The position numbers were made by a program, and so were the translations under genes. From Breoghania sp963678585 (GTDB taxonomy: Bacteria > Pseudomonadota > Alphaproteobacteria > Rhizobiales > Stappiaceae): a stretch of 64,000 nt of DNA. Shown piece after piece: positions 45,878 through 54,748 of this stretch; the first letter of the stretch is position 1; each line of letters begins with the position of its first letter. Where the stretch lies: positions 186,001 to 250,000 of the forward strand of contig CAXXGA010000001.1 of assembly GCA_963678585.2 (NCBI GenBank). The letters run 5' to 3'. The notes beneath the pieces were generated by a model. The model was not told where the DNA came from. It made no database searches and saw nothing but the letters and a program-made list of their open reading frames with translations.

Positions 45878-46340
45878 CGGCAGAGCCCTCCCCGTTCTCG
45901 ACTGTGGCGATGCGATCGCCGAGGCGGTCGAAGGCCTCCAGCAGCTCCGAAAGCTCCGCGTCGGAGAAAACGGACAACAGTTCGACTTCCGCCGATGACA
46001 GTTTCTCGCGGATCTCGGCGGTGGCCTTGCGACCGGCTTCGGTCAGGTGAATACGGCGCAGCCGACGGTCGCGCGGATCGATCCGGCGCTCGATCAGGCT
46101 GCGCTCGGACAGCGCATCGAGAAGGCGTACGAGGGAGGAGCCGTCAAGGCCGATGCGCTTGGCAAGCTCGGTCTGGGGCACGCCGTCCCCGGCCCCGGCC
46201 AGATGGACGAGCGGCGTCCAGCTGGCGTCGGAAAGACCCAGGACGGAAAGACGATGATCGATGACGCGCCGCCACTGGCGCGCCAACACCACAAGCGCGA
46301 GCCCGAACCGGACGCGCGGTGAAATCTCTTGATCTGACAT
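45867..46340 (-). CDS. MarR-family transcriptional regulator
   Basis: The 157-residue protein (start at the ATG for MSDQEISPRV; an ATG at 46358 is possible) has the MarR winged helix: VPQTELAKRIGLDGSSLVRLLDALSERSLIERRIDPRDRRLRRIHLTEAGRKA. It is first gene of a two-gene operon with the FUSC transporter, the usual arrangement for ligand-relieved repression of efflux. No clear ribosome site precedes either ATG, so the exact start is uncertain. Confidence 0.93.
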   Translation of the reverse strand: MSDQEISPRVRFGLALVVLARQWRRVIDHRLSVLGLSDASWTPLVHLAGAGDGVPQTELAKRIGLDGSSLVRLLDALSERSLIERRIDPRDRRLRRIHLTEAGRKATAEIREKLSSAEVELLSVFSDAELSELLEAFDRLGDRIATVENGEGSADGE

Positions 46341-46352
46341 GATGGCCGCATA

Positions 46353-46389
46353 TTGCATAAACTTGGAATGCAAGCAATTTGAATTCAAA
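46353..46389. promoter_or_regulatory. Candidate MarR operator and adjacent palindrome
   Basis: TTGCAT-N9-ATGCAA at 46353-46373, a size typical for MarR dimers, followed by the perfect 12-bp palindrome TTTGAATTCAAA at 46378-46389. Both lie just upstream of the MarR start, consistent with autorepression. Confidence 0.5.
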
Positions 46390-46717
46390 CGAATGGCTTT
46401 TTTATGTCCGGCCTCCACAGGGTCGGGCGGGCTATAAAAGAGCCGGAGGCCCACAAACGCCCTGGGGCTTCGCCGGGCCCTCCTTTCCGGATCTGTCTTG
46501 CGTTAGCGCCAGCACCTCAATCCGCCCTGCGCCGCCTCTTCATTCGCCCCGGCCAGGTCGAGCGGTTGCTTGAGGGCCTCGCAATATTTCACTACCCTCT
46601 TTCGCCGGGAGCATTTCCCGGTTTTTCGCCAAAAGGCGGCGGCGGAGCAGATGACAGGTCGACAAGAACAGATCATTATCCGATCTCCTTTTCCGCAGGA
46701 TTATTCCGACAGGGGGA
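46390..46717. other. Gene-free stretch between the MarR and DUF3422 genes
   Basis: About 330 bp with no supported coding frame. Expected to hold the MarR promoter on the left and the DUF3422 promoter on the right. No structured RNA recognised. Confidence 0.4.
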
Positions 46718-48061
46718 ATGAGAGTGACTGATCGGAACGAGAATGCGGGCTTCGCGCCCCACCCCTTGCGGCGGGCGCTTCTGGGCGAATTGCACGCGCG
46801 GCCGTTCCTGCCGGTGCGCACACCACGGGTTTTTCTCCATTACGCCTTCACTACCGATGAGGAAGCGGCGGCTGCGGACCGGGAATGGTTTGCCGATTTC
46901 TGCAAGGCCTATGGCGCGGCGGGCCCCAATGCGGACAGCCGCCACCATGTGCTGTCGTTCGGCGGCGGGGCGCTGCGCTGGGAGAGCCACGCGGAATTCA
47001 CCACCTACACCTGGGACGGCTCAGTCCCGAGCGAAGAAACACAGACAAAGGGCACGTCCCTTCTCCCGCCCCCGTATTCGCCTTTGCCCCCGTTTTCCAA
47101 TGAGCCCGACGGCTCGCCCTTCGGCCGGGATTTCCGTGCGCCCGGCCCGCTCGTCGTCGCAACGCGGCTCGATCTGGTCGCGGAAGCGGGCTGCCCATCT
47201 CTTGGCGATATCTTCGATCCGGCGAGCCTTGTCGCTTCCGGGATCATGGGTGGCGGCCTTGTGGCGGCGACGGATTTCCGGGCCGACGGTCACGGCATGA
47301 CGCGCACGCTGGTCATCGACAAGGGTGCGACACCGCAGAGCGCGGGCGCGGCCTGCCAGCGGCTGCTGGAAATCGAGACATACCGCATGCTCGCCCTTCT
47401 GGGCTTGCCGGAAGCCCAGCGACAGGCCCCACTGATCCGGCGTATCGAGACAGGGCTGACGGAAATCGCCTCGGAAATCCGGCAAAGCTCCGGCCTTGCC
47501 GCCAACGAGGCGCTGCTGCAGCGTCTCACCCAGCTTGCGGCGGATCTGGAAGCCAATGCGGCGGCCTCCGCCTACCGGTTCGGCGCAAGCCGGGCCTATG
47601 ACGAGATCGTCAGCCAGCGGCTCGTGGCGCTGGGCGAACAGGCGGTGGCGGGTTATTCGACATGGGCAAGCTTCCTCGCCCGGCGGCTTCGTCCCGCCAT
47701 GCGCACCTGCGAAACGACGGAAGAACGCCAGCATCACCTTTCCCGCAAGCTGGCGCGCGCGGCCACCCTCCTGCGCACCCGCGTCGATGTCGAGCTTGAA
47801 AGCCAGAACCGCAACCTGCTCGAGACCATGAACAGGCGCGCGCGCCAGCAGCTTCGCCTGCAACAGACGGTCGAGGGCTTGTCGGTCGCCGCCATTTCCT
47901 ATTACGTGGTCGGGCTGCTCGGGCACGTGATCGAGGGCGCGCACGAGGCGGGGCTGGAATTCCACGCAGGGCTCGTCACCGCAGGCACCGTGCCCTTCGT
48001 GGTCGCGATGATCTGGTATCTGGTGCGTCGCATCCGCGCGCATCATTCGGCGGACGACTAG
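46718..48061 (+). CDS. DUF3422 family protein
   Basis: The 447-residue protein matches DUF3422 along its length: HPLRRALLGELHARPFLPVRTPRVFLHYAF at the start, ESHAEFTTYTWD, a long coiled-coil middle (RDLLETMNRRARQQLRLQQTVEGLSVAAISYY-like region near 360-390), and two C-terminal membrane helices (YYVVGLLGHVIEGA, GTVPFVVAMIWYLVRRI). The function is unknown; a membrane-anchored cytoplasmic protein. A GTG at 46724 would have a better ribosome-site distance than the ATG at 46718. Confidence 0.88.
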   Translation: MRVTDRNENAGFAPHPLRRALLGELHARPFLPVRTPRVFLHYAFTTDEEAAAADREWFADFCKAYGAAGPNADSRHHVLSFGGGALRWESHAEFTTYTWDGSVPSEETQTKGTSLLPPPYSPLPPFSNEPDGSPFGRDFRAPGPLVVATRLDLVAEAGCPSLGDIFDPASLVASGIMGGGLVAATDFRADGHGMTRTLVIDKGATPQSAGAACQRLLEIETYRMLALLGLPEAQRQAPLIRRIETGLTEIASEIRQSSGLAANEALLQRLTQLAADLEANAAASAYRFGASRAYDEIVSQRLVALGEQAVAGYSTWASFLARRLRPAMRTCETTEERQHHLSRKLARAATLLRTRVDVELESQNRNLLETMNRRARQQLRLQQTVEGLSVAAISYYVVGLLGHVIEGAHEAGLEFHAGLVTAGTVPFVVAMIWYLVRRIRAHHSADD

Positions 48062-48227
48062 GTCTGTACGTCGCAACCGGACGGAAAAGGTGCGGATGGA
48101 GGGGCCGCTAATCTCCCTCGCCAGCTCAAGGTGGCCGAGCGGCGCCCGAAGGACGGGCTGATTCATCCGCATGACCAATGTGCCGCAAGGGCAGTTCAAA
48201 GGCCAGCCGGACTTTCGTGGCTGTTCA

Positions 48228-48257
48228 GGCGGGGATCACTCCCCGCCCTCGCTTTTT
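48228..48257 (+). terminator. Probable rho-independent terminator after the DUF3422 gene
   Basis: GGCGGGGA / TCCCCGCC stem with a 4-nt loop and CTTTTTG shortly after. Confidence 0.7.
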
Positions 48258-48272
48258 GCTGCCCGTGCCTCG

Positions 48273-49631
48273 TCAGCCATAGACCAGACGCGGCAGCCAG
48301 ATGATGACTTCCGGATAGACCATGCAGATCACCAGCCCGATGATCTGGATCATCAGGAACGGGATCGCCGCCTTGAAGATCCGGGTCATGGGGATTTCCG
48401 GCGGGGCGACGCCGCGCAGGTAGAAGAGCGCGTAGCCGAAGGGCGGCGACAGGAAGCTCATCTGCATGTTCACCAGATAGAGAACGCCGAACCACAACAC
48501 GAGATCGTCCGGATTCTCCAGTCCGAAGGCCTGCGCGCCCAGCGCCTTGATGATCGGCACGAAGATCGGCACGCAGAGAAGCAGGATGCCGACCCAGTCG
48601 AGGAACATGCCGAGGAAGACGAGGATCACCTGCATCAGGATCAGGATACCCCAGGGCCCCAGACCCAGCCCCTGCATCATGTCGGAGACGAACTGCTGCC
48701 CGCCTTCCAGAACGTAGAGACCGACGAAGATGGTCGCGCCGAACATGATCCAGATGACCATGGCCGACGCCTTCAGCGTGGTCAGACAGGCGGCCTGAAT
48801 GGTCGCCCAGTCCAGCTTCCTGTGGATGGCGGCGACGATGAAGGCGCCGAAGGTGCCGATACCGGCGGCCTCGACCGGTGTCGCCACGCCTGAAAAGATC
48901 ACGCCCAGCACCACCACGATCAGCGAGATCGGGGCCGACATGCGCGACAGGATGATGATCTTCTCAACGAAGGAGATCCGCTCCTCAATGGGCGCGGCGG
49001 GGCCGAGTGCGGGATTGATCGTGCAGCGGACCACCACATAGAGGACGTAGAGGCCCGACAGCAGGAGCCCGGGAAAGACCGCGCCGATGAAAAGCTCGCC
49101 GACCGACTGCTCCGCCACCACCGCGTAGATGATGGCGAGGATGGAGGGCGGGATCAGGATGCCGAGCGTGCCGCCCGCCATGATCGAGCCCATGGCGATC
49201 TCGGGATTGTAGTTGCGCTTGAGCATGGCCGGCAGGGCGATGATGCCCATGGTGACCACCGCCGCGCCGATGACGCCGACCATCGCGGCCAGAATGGTGG
49301 AGGCGATGATGGTGGCCGCCGCCAGACCGCCGCGCACCCCGCCCAGCACCTTGTAGATGACGTCGAACATCTCGTTGATGATGCCCGCCCGTTCCAGCAT
49401 TGCCGCCATGAAGATGAAGAGCGGGATCGCCGACAGCTGGTAGTTGGTCATCAGCGGGAAGATACGGCTCGGCACGATGTTGAGCACCTGCCAGCTGTCG
49501 CCGAGAACGAACAGGAAGACGCAGGCGAGACCGCCGGTCACGAAGGCGAGCGGCAGGCCCGCCATCAGCAGCAGCAGAAGGCTGCCGAACATGATGAGTG
49601 TCAGCCACTCGATGGAAATTTCCAGCCCCAT
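48273..49631 (-). CDS. dctM: TRAP transporter large permease (DctM-like)
   Basis: The 452-residue membrane protein has the DctM pattern: PLAFVTGGLACVFLFVLGDSW, LSAIPLFIFMAAMLERAGI, GTLGILIPPSILAIIYAVVAEQSVGELF, and LVNMQMSFLSPPFGYALFYLRGVAP. It forms the transport channel with the small permease 3 bp upstream. The FLSPPFGYALFYL variant is common in TRAP systems for 2-oxo and 2-hydroxy monocarboxylates. Confidence 0.95.
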   Translation of the reverse strand: MGLEISIEWLTLIMFGSLLLLLMAGLPLAFVTGGLACVFLFVLGDSWQVLNIVPSRIFPLMTNYQLSAIPLFIFMAAMLERAGIINEMFDVIYKVLGGVRGGLAAATIIASTILAAMVGVIGAAVVTMGIIALPAMLKRNYNPEIAMGSIMAGGTLGILIPPSILAIIYAVVAEQSVGELFIGAVFPGLLLSGLYVLYVVVRCTINPALGPAAPIEERISFVEKIIILSRMSAPISLIVVVLGVIFSGVATPVEAAGIGTFGAFIVAAIHRKLDWATIQAACLTTLKASAMVIWIMFGATIFVGLYVLEGGQQFVSDMMQGLGLGPWGILILMQVILVFLGMFLDWVGILLLCVPIFVPIIKALGAQAFGLENPDDLVLWFGVLYLVNMQMSFLSPPFGYALFYLRGVAPPEIPMTRIFKAAIPFLMIQIIGLVICMVYPEVIIWLPRLVYG

Positions 49632-49634
49632 TTA

Positions 49635-50861
49635 TCAGATCCCCCCGGCCGGATTGGCGACGGCGCGCAGATCCTTCGCCAGTTTCGAAATACCCTGCAG
49701 AACCAGCAGCAGACCGCCGATGACCATGGCCCACTTGAAGGGCCAGTAGGCGATGGCCCACTCCGTGAAGCTGATCTCGTCCACCTGTGTCGCCTGATAG
49801 GCGAAGATCCAGGAAGTCGCGAGAAGCGTGCCGGCAAAGATGAAGAAGAAGACCGAGGTCAGGAGATCGACAATCGCCTTTCCGCGCGCCGACATGGGGG
49901 CGTAGAAGACATCGACCCGCACATGGTTCTCGGTCAGCACAGCGTAGGCGCCGGCGATCAGGTACTGCATGCCGAACATCAGGAACATGCCTTCATGCGC
50001 CCAGTTGGTGGGCGAGTTGAAGACGTAGCGCGCGACGACCTCGTAGTAGTAGACGAAGACCGCGATGACGGCCCAATAGGAGACGAACTCGCCGCAATAG
50101 AGCGACAGGCGGTCGATAGCCCCGGTCCAGCCGGTGGAGGCATGGGCGAAATCGCCGATGGTCTCCTCCTCTTCATGGGTGCGGATGGCGACTTCGACCG
50201 CCGCCTCTATCTCGCCGCGCGCCGCCTTTTCGGCGCGCCGCTTGATGAACGGCAACATCAACGCATCGAGGATCAGAAGCCCGACAATGACGAGAAAGCC
50301 GAAATAGGCGATCGCCCCCCAGAAGGCGCGGGCAGCCCCCGTCTCCTCTTCAAGCGGCAGGTTTTCCTCCAGATCCGTACGCGCACGCTCCAGTCGTTCC
50401 CGCGAACCTGCAAGCCGCCGCTCGGAGCGCTTGACCTTCAGCTCCGCGGAGCGTTTCGAGAGCGAGCCTTCTTCCGCGGCAAGCACATCGGCCTTCAGGC
50501 TCTCCAGCTCCTTTTCGGCCTCCGCGATGCGCGGGCCTTCGCGGGAAATCGTATCTTGCGCGACGCGCACCATGTTGGATGCATCGGAATAGACCGCACG
50601 GGCGTCGCGCTGCTGGGCGTTGGCGAACAGAATGGCCAGGAACAACGGCAGATAGACCAGCCCAAGTATGCTCTTCAGGTAGAAGCGGTGAAGACCGAGC
50701 ATGCCGCCGGTCACGAGGATCATGTAGCCAAGCGGCAGGGAGTAGCCGCGCATGCCGCCGGCCTTGCGCGAGCGCCGCGCAAGCGCCATGGCGGCAAGCG
50801 GAAAGAAGACAAGCCCCGACCAGTAGAGCCAGTGGGGCAGGACGAATGTAAGGCTCGGCAT
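49635..50861 (-). CDS. dctQ: TRAP small permease fused to an N-terminal TM2-like and coiled-coil module
   Basis: The 408-residue protein is more than twice the usual DctQ length. Residues about 10-80 have three hydrophobic helices including a TM2-type signature (GYMILVTGGMLGLHRFYLKS). About 105-175 is a charged coiled coil. About 180-205 is another helix, and about 250-400 is a normal DctQ domain (YYYEVVARYVFNSPTNWAHEGMFLMFGMQYLIAGAYAVLTENHVRVDVFY). The frame is continuous with no sign of error. It likely sits at the membrane with DctM; the extension may bind another membrane or envelope component. Confidence 0.9.
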   Translation of the reverse strand: MPSLTFVLPHWLYWSGLVFFPLAAMALARRSRKAGGMRGYSLPLGYMILVTGGMLGLHRFYLKSILGLVYLPLFLAILFANAQQRDARAVYSDASNMVRVAQDTISREGPRIAEAEKELESLKADVLAAEEGSLSKRSAELKVKRSERRLAGSRERLERARTDLEENLPLEEETGAARAFWGAIAYFGFLVIVGLLILDALMLPFIKRRAEKAARGEIEAAVEVAIRTHEEEETIGDFAHASTGWTGAIDRLSLYCGEFVSYWAVIAVFVYYYEVVARYVFNSPTNWAHEGMFLMFGMQYLIAGAYAVLTENHVRVDVFYAPMSARGKAIVDLLTSVFFFIFAGTLLATSWIFAYQATQVDEISFTEWAIAYWPFKWAMVIGGLLLVLQGISKLAKDLRAVANPAGGI

Positions 50862-51128
50862 GAGCGTTACCTCAAATGGCGACGGGGAAGCCGCGCCCGC
50901 CGTCGCGAAAAGGGCGACCTTGCGCGGCGCATCGGCCCGTCAGCGGGGCAAGGCAGGGCAGACGCGTGAAACGGGCCGCCCCTCATTGCGATTGAAATGT
51001 CGATTGCAGATGACCGCCATCGAAGCGACGCCCGCGGGGCTGGACTGCCTCGCGGGCGAACGGAAGGTCCCGCACGCCGGGCGATCGCGCAATGCGCACC
51101 GCCCGGACATACGGAGATCGCGTTCCGG

Positions 51129-52364
51129 TCAGAGATCCAGTTCCATGCCTTCCACGATGTCGGGCGTCACGTAGCCGAGCGAGCCGGACATCATGTAGTC
51201 GAGCTGGGTCTTGAAGATGCGGGCCGAAGGCTTGTCGCGGTTGGCGTATTTGTACCAGATCGGCACCGCCACCTCGGTCATCAGGGCGACATCGTCCTGG
51301 GTCAGGCGGGTCACCTCGGTGCCGTCGGCCTCGAACTTCTTCCAGGCTTCCTGATTGGCCTTCTGGATCTTGGCGTGGTGCTCGATGGAATAGGAGCGCG
51401 TCTCCAGTTCCACGAACTGCTTCATCTCCGGCGAAAGCGCGTTCCACGCATTCATGCCGACGGTGATGTCCATGATATCGACCGGCTGGTAGAGCGACAT
51501 GAAGCCCGGGGGGCCCATGGAGATGTATTTGGTGACCTGGCTGAAGCCCAAGGCATAGTTGACCGCCGGGCCGGTGTAGTCGGCCACGTCGATGGTGCCC
51601 TTTTCCAGTGCGGGGAAGATTTCCGAACCCGGCAGAACCGTGGTCTTGGCCCCAAGCCCCTGGAACACTTCGGCCACCATGCCGCCGGGAAGACGCATCT
51701 TGCGGCCCCTGAAATCGTCGACGGAGCGGATCGGCACCTTGGAGTGGATGATGTTGGCGTCGTGATGGACGGGACCGACGAAATACATGCCCTGCGCCGC
51801 ATAAAGCTCGCGCGCCATCTCAAGCCCGCCGAGACCGTAGTAGAAGGTGTCGAACTCGTGCGGGTTCCTGAGGCCCAGCGGATAGGACGTCAGGAAGACG
51901 CCTGCCGGGATGATGCCCTGCACGTAGATGGTGAAGGGGTTCACCGCTTCCAGAACGCCGTTCTTCACCGCGTCGAAAAGCTGGAAGTCGCCCACCACGT
52001 CATTCGCGCCGAAGGGCTGGAAAGCCAACTCGCCGCCGGTCTTGTCCGCGATTGTCGCGCACCAGTCCTTGAAGATCTGGAGACCGACGCCGCCGGGCCA
52101 GGATGTTTGGATCTTCCAGGTGGTGCCCGCGGCCTTGGCCGTGCCGATATAGGGCGCACTGAGCGAGGCCGCGCCCGCCAGACCGCCTGCAATGCCGCCC
52201 GCGGCAAGCACGGAATTCTTCAGAAACTGACGACGCGCGGCGACGACGCCTTCAACCGCCTCGCGAAACGGCGTCTGACGGTCGGCGGCATCCGTCTGCG
52301 CGCCTTGCGTGTGGACGTCGGATGCGCCCGGACCTTCGATGCCAGTGGCCTTGATATTGGACAT
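51129..52364 (-). CDS. TRAP substrate-binding protein, TakP-like, Tat-exported
   Basis: The 411-residue protein has an unusually long N-terminal region of about 40 residues before a Tat signal (ARRQFLKNSVLAAGGIAGG). The mature part is like the 2-oxo/2-hydroxy-acid binding proteins TakP: TTWKIQTSWPGGVGLQIFKDW, GDFQLFDAVKNGVLEAVNP, and the carboxylate-binding Arg region FRGRKMRLPGGMVAEVFQGLG. The start is at the ATG for MSNIKATG. It is first gene of its TRAP operon; the 267-bp gap to the small permease contains an inverted repeat (CGGCCCGT/ACGGGCCG). The neighbouring lut and glc genes suggest lactate, glycolate or pyruvate as ligand. Confidence 0.9.
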   Translation of the reverse strand: MSNIKATGIEGPGASDVHTQGAQTDAADRQTPFREAVEGVVAARRQFLKNSVLAAGGIAGGLAGAASLSAPYIGTAKAAGTTWKIQTSWPGGVGLQIFKDWCATIADKTGGELAFQPFGANDVVGDFQLFDAVKNGVLEAVNPFTIYVQGIIPAGVFLTSYPLGLRNPHEFDTFYYGLGGLEMARELYAAQGMYFVGPVHHDANIIHSKVPIRSVDDFRGRKMRLPGGMVAEVFQGLGAKTTVLPGSEIFPALEKGTIDVADYTGPAVNYALGFSQVTKYISMGPPGFMSLYQPVDIMDITVGMNAWNALSPEMKQFVELETRSYSIEHHAKIQKANQEAWKKFEADGTEVTRLTQDDVALMTEVAVPIWYKYANRDKPSARIFKTQLDYMMSGSLGYVTPDIVEGMELDL

Positions 52365-52796
52365 GTCTTGTTTCCTCCCTTGGCAAGCCGGGTCCGTTAC
52401 GGATCCGACCTTGCAACACCCGCACCTCATACGAGCATTCCGCGCTCCCGACGCGTTATTGCCCGCTCCTCCACAAGGTCCGAGTTCCTCTCAGTGTATT
52501 CCCACATGACTTTCAATCAAGCACACCATTGACCTATTCATCTTTTCCCTTCGGTCATACCGGGACTAACACTTTTTCTCACAGGCATATAATTACGTAT
52601 TTAGTTGTCTTGAAATTTCTATTCTTGAAATTCTAGTTGATGAATTGCATATTTTATCACCACACCCTTCCGACACCACAAATCGCTTGCAGTCGATCAG
52701 ACAGGGCTCGACCTTGTTCACGCGACGCGCAATAAAGAGCAAAACGCACCGGCAATCGGGCCGGTCCAAGCCCACCGTGACCGAGAGGCCATTCCC
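52365..52796. promoter_or_regulatory. Divergent promoter region with GntR/FadR-type operator candidate
   Basis: A 430-bp gene-free stretch between the TRAP binding-protein gene and the MDR gene. CGGTCATACCG at 52552-52562 fits the NGGT-N3-ACCN pattern of FadR-subfamily GntR repressors such as LldR and PdhR. No GntR gene lies in the window. Confidence 0.4.
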
Positions 52797-53771
52797 ATGC
52801 GCAGCGCCATTCACGAGACATTCGGAAACCCGGCCGAGGTTCTGACCGTCGAAGACCGTCCGCTGCCGGAACCCGGCCCCGGCGAGGTTCGCGTGAAGAT
52901 GCGGCTTGCCTCCATCCACAATCACGACCTGCTGACGATTTCCGGCGATTACGGCTACAAGCCGCCGCTCCCCGCGGTTGCCGGGTCGGAAGCGACCGGC
53001 GTCATCGATGCGCTTGGCGAAGGCGTCGAGGGCCTGAAGATCGGCCAGAGGGTCGCCGCCACCGGGCGCGGCACTTGGGCCGACTATTTCATCGCCAAGG
53101 CCCCCGGCGTCGTGCTGCTGCCCGATGCGGTGGACGACGAGACCGCCGCGCAGCTTGTCGCCATGCCGATGAGCGCGATGTTCCTTCTGGATTTCGTTCA
53201 TGCCCATCCGGGCGACTGGATCGTCCAGAACGCGGCGACGGGCGCTGTCGCCAAGGTGCTGGCCACCGTCGCCCAGACGCGCGGGGTCAATGTGATCAAC
53301 CTCGTGCGTCGCGACGAGGCGGTCGCGGAACTCGCGGCCCTCGGCATCCGCAATGCAGTTTCCACAAGTGCGGCCAACTGGAAGGAGCAGGTGGAGGCGA
53401 TCACCGAAGGCGCGCCGATCAAGGCGGCCATCGACGGCGTGGGCGGCCCGCAGGCGGCCGACCTTTGCGCGATCTGCGGCAACGGAGCGACTGTCGTCTC
53501 CTTCGGGCTGATGTCGGGCGAGCCGATGGAAATTCCCTCCGGCCAGCTCATCTTCCGCGGCATCGAAGTGAAGGGCTTCTGGCTTGCAAAGCTGCTGCCG
53601 GAAGCGCCCAAGCCGAAGGTCGCGGCCCTGATGGGCGAACTGGTCGGGCTGATCGCGTCGGGCAAGCTGACGCTTCAGGTCGATGCCATCTATGATCTGG
53701 CCGATGTCGCCAGGGCTGCGGAAGCCGCCATGCAGGGACAGCGCATCGGCAAGGTGCTCATCCGGGGATAA
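52797..53771 (+). CDS. Zinc-independent MDR oxidoreductase (quinone oxidoreductase/enoyl reductase-like)
   Basis: The 324-residue protein follows the MDR layout: a GroES-like N-domain (PLPEPGPGEVRVKMRLASIHNHDLLTISGDYGYKPPLPAVAGSEATG) and a Rossmann domain (DWIVQNAATGAVAKVLATVAQTRGVNVINLVRR). The zinc-binding cysteines and histidines of alcohol dehydrogenases are absent, as in quinone oxidoreductases and MECR-type enoyl reductases. The substrate is unknown. It is the first gene of the plus-strand block that leads to lutABC. Confidence 0.88.
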   Translation: MRSAIHETFGNPAEVLTVEDRPLPEPGPGEVRVKMRLASIHNHDLLTISGDYGYKPPLPAVAGSEATGVIDALGEGVEGLKIGQRVAATGRGTWADYFIAKAPGVVLLPDAVDDETAAQLVAMPMSAMFLLDFVHAHPGDWIVQNAATGAVAKVLATVAQTRGVNVINLVRRDEAVAELAALGIRNAVSTSAANWKEQVEAITEGAPIKAAIDGVGGPQAADLCAICGNGATVVSFGLMSGEPMEIPSGQLIFRGIEVKGFWLAKLLPEAPKPKVAALMGELVGLIASGKLTLQVDAIYDLADVARAAEAAMQGQRIGKVLIRG

Positions 53772-53797
53772 CCCCGCTCCTTGAACGATCGAACCGT

Positions 53798-53835
53798 CGC
53801 CTGAGGATGCCTGCGGCTGCATTCGCCCTCAGGCG
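53798..53835 (+). terminator. Hairpin after the MDR gene (possible terminator or attenuator)
   Basis: CGCCTGAGG / CCTCAGGCG with a 20-nt loop; no T-run follows, so its role is uncertain. Confidence 0.35.
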
Positions 53836-53938
53836 CATTGACCGGCCATGCACGTACTTCTACTGTGCCTGCAACAAGATATGCGTGACCGGTTGAAGTT
53901 GCGCCCTGCAATTCTCCCTTTCAGGAAATGCCCAATCC

Positions 53939-54748
53939 ATGTCCGATACTCCCCGGGTCGCCCTGTTCGTTACCTGTCTGGCGGATCTTTTCCGACCGTC
54001 CGTCGGTTTTGCGGCGGTAAAGCTTCTTGAGGAAGCAGGCTGTAGCGTAGAGGTACCGCGCGCCCAGACCTGCTGCGGCCAGCCCGCCTATAATTCCGGC
54101 GACAAGACGGATGCGCGCGGCATTGCCGAGGTCACGATCCGCGCCTTCGAGGGATACGACTATGTGGTCGCGCCGTCCGGTTCCTGCGCGGGGATGATCA
54201 AGAAGCACTATCCGGAACTCTTCGCCGACGATGCGATCTGGGGCCCGCTTGCTCAGGACCTGAGCAAGCGCACCTTTGAGCTTGTCAGCTTCCTGACCGA
54301 TGTGCGCGGCATGACCAGCGTCGAGGCGAGTTTCGAGGGCTCCGTCACCTATCACGACAGTTGCTCGGGCCTGCGCGAACTTGGCATTGCCGAGCAGCCG
54401 CGCAAGCTTCTCACCTCCATGGAGGGGCTTGAACTGAAGGAAATGGACGACCCCGACGTGTGCTGCGGTTTCGGCGGAACCTTTGCCGTCAAATACGCCG
54501 ACATCTCCAACAAGATGGTCTCCAAGAAGACCGACAACGTGGCGGCCGCGGAGGCCGACGTGCTGCTGGCGGGCGATCTCGGTTGCCTGATGAACATGGC
54601 GGGCAAGCTGAAGCGTCAGGGCTCGAAGACGGAAGTGCGCCACGTGGCCGAGGTTCTCGCGGGCATGACCGACCAGCCGCCCATCGGGGAAGGCAAGGGC
54701 GAGAAGGCCAAAGGCGGCCTGAAAGCCCCAAGCGACCTGAAAGGATGA
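53939..54748 (+). CDS. lutA: Lactate utilisation protein A / LldE (Fe-S, CCG domain)
   Basis: The 269-residue protein has two cysteine-rich CCG domains: RAQTCCGQPAYNSGD and DPDVCCGFGGTFAVKYADIS, with GSCAGM and DSCSGLRELG. It works with LutB and LutC (LldF, LldG) in L-lactate oxidation to pyruvate. The last about 20 residues are Lys/Gly-rich. Its stop overlaps the next ATG (ATGA), which belongs to a macro-domain gene, not directly to lutB. Confidence 0.94.
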   Translation: MSDTPRVALFVTCLADLFRPSVGFAAVKLLEEAGCSVEVPRAQTCCGQPAYNSGDKTDARGIAEVTIRAFEGYDYVVAPSGSCAGMIKKHYPELFADDAIWGPLAQDLSKRTFELVSFLTDVRGMTSVEASFEGSVTYHDSCSGLRELGIAEQPRKLLTSMEGLELKEMDDPDVCCGFGGTFAVKYADISNKMVSKKTDNVAAAEADVLLAGDLGCLMNMAGKLKRQGSKTEVRHVAEVLAGMTDQPPIGEGKGEKAKGGLKAPSDLKG

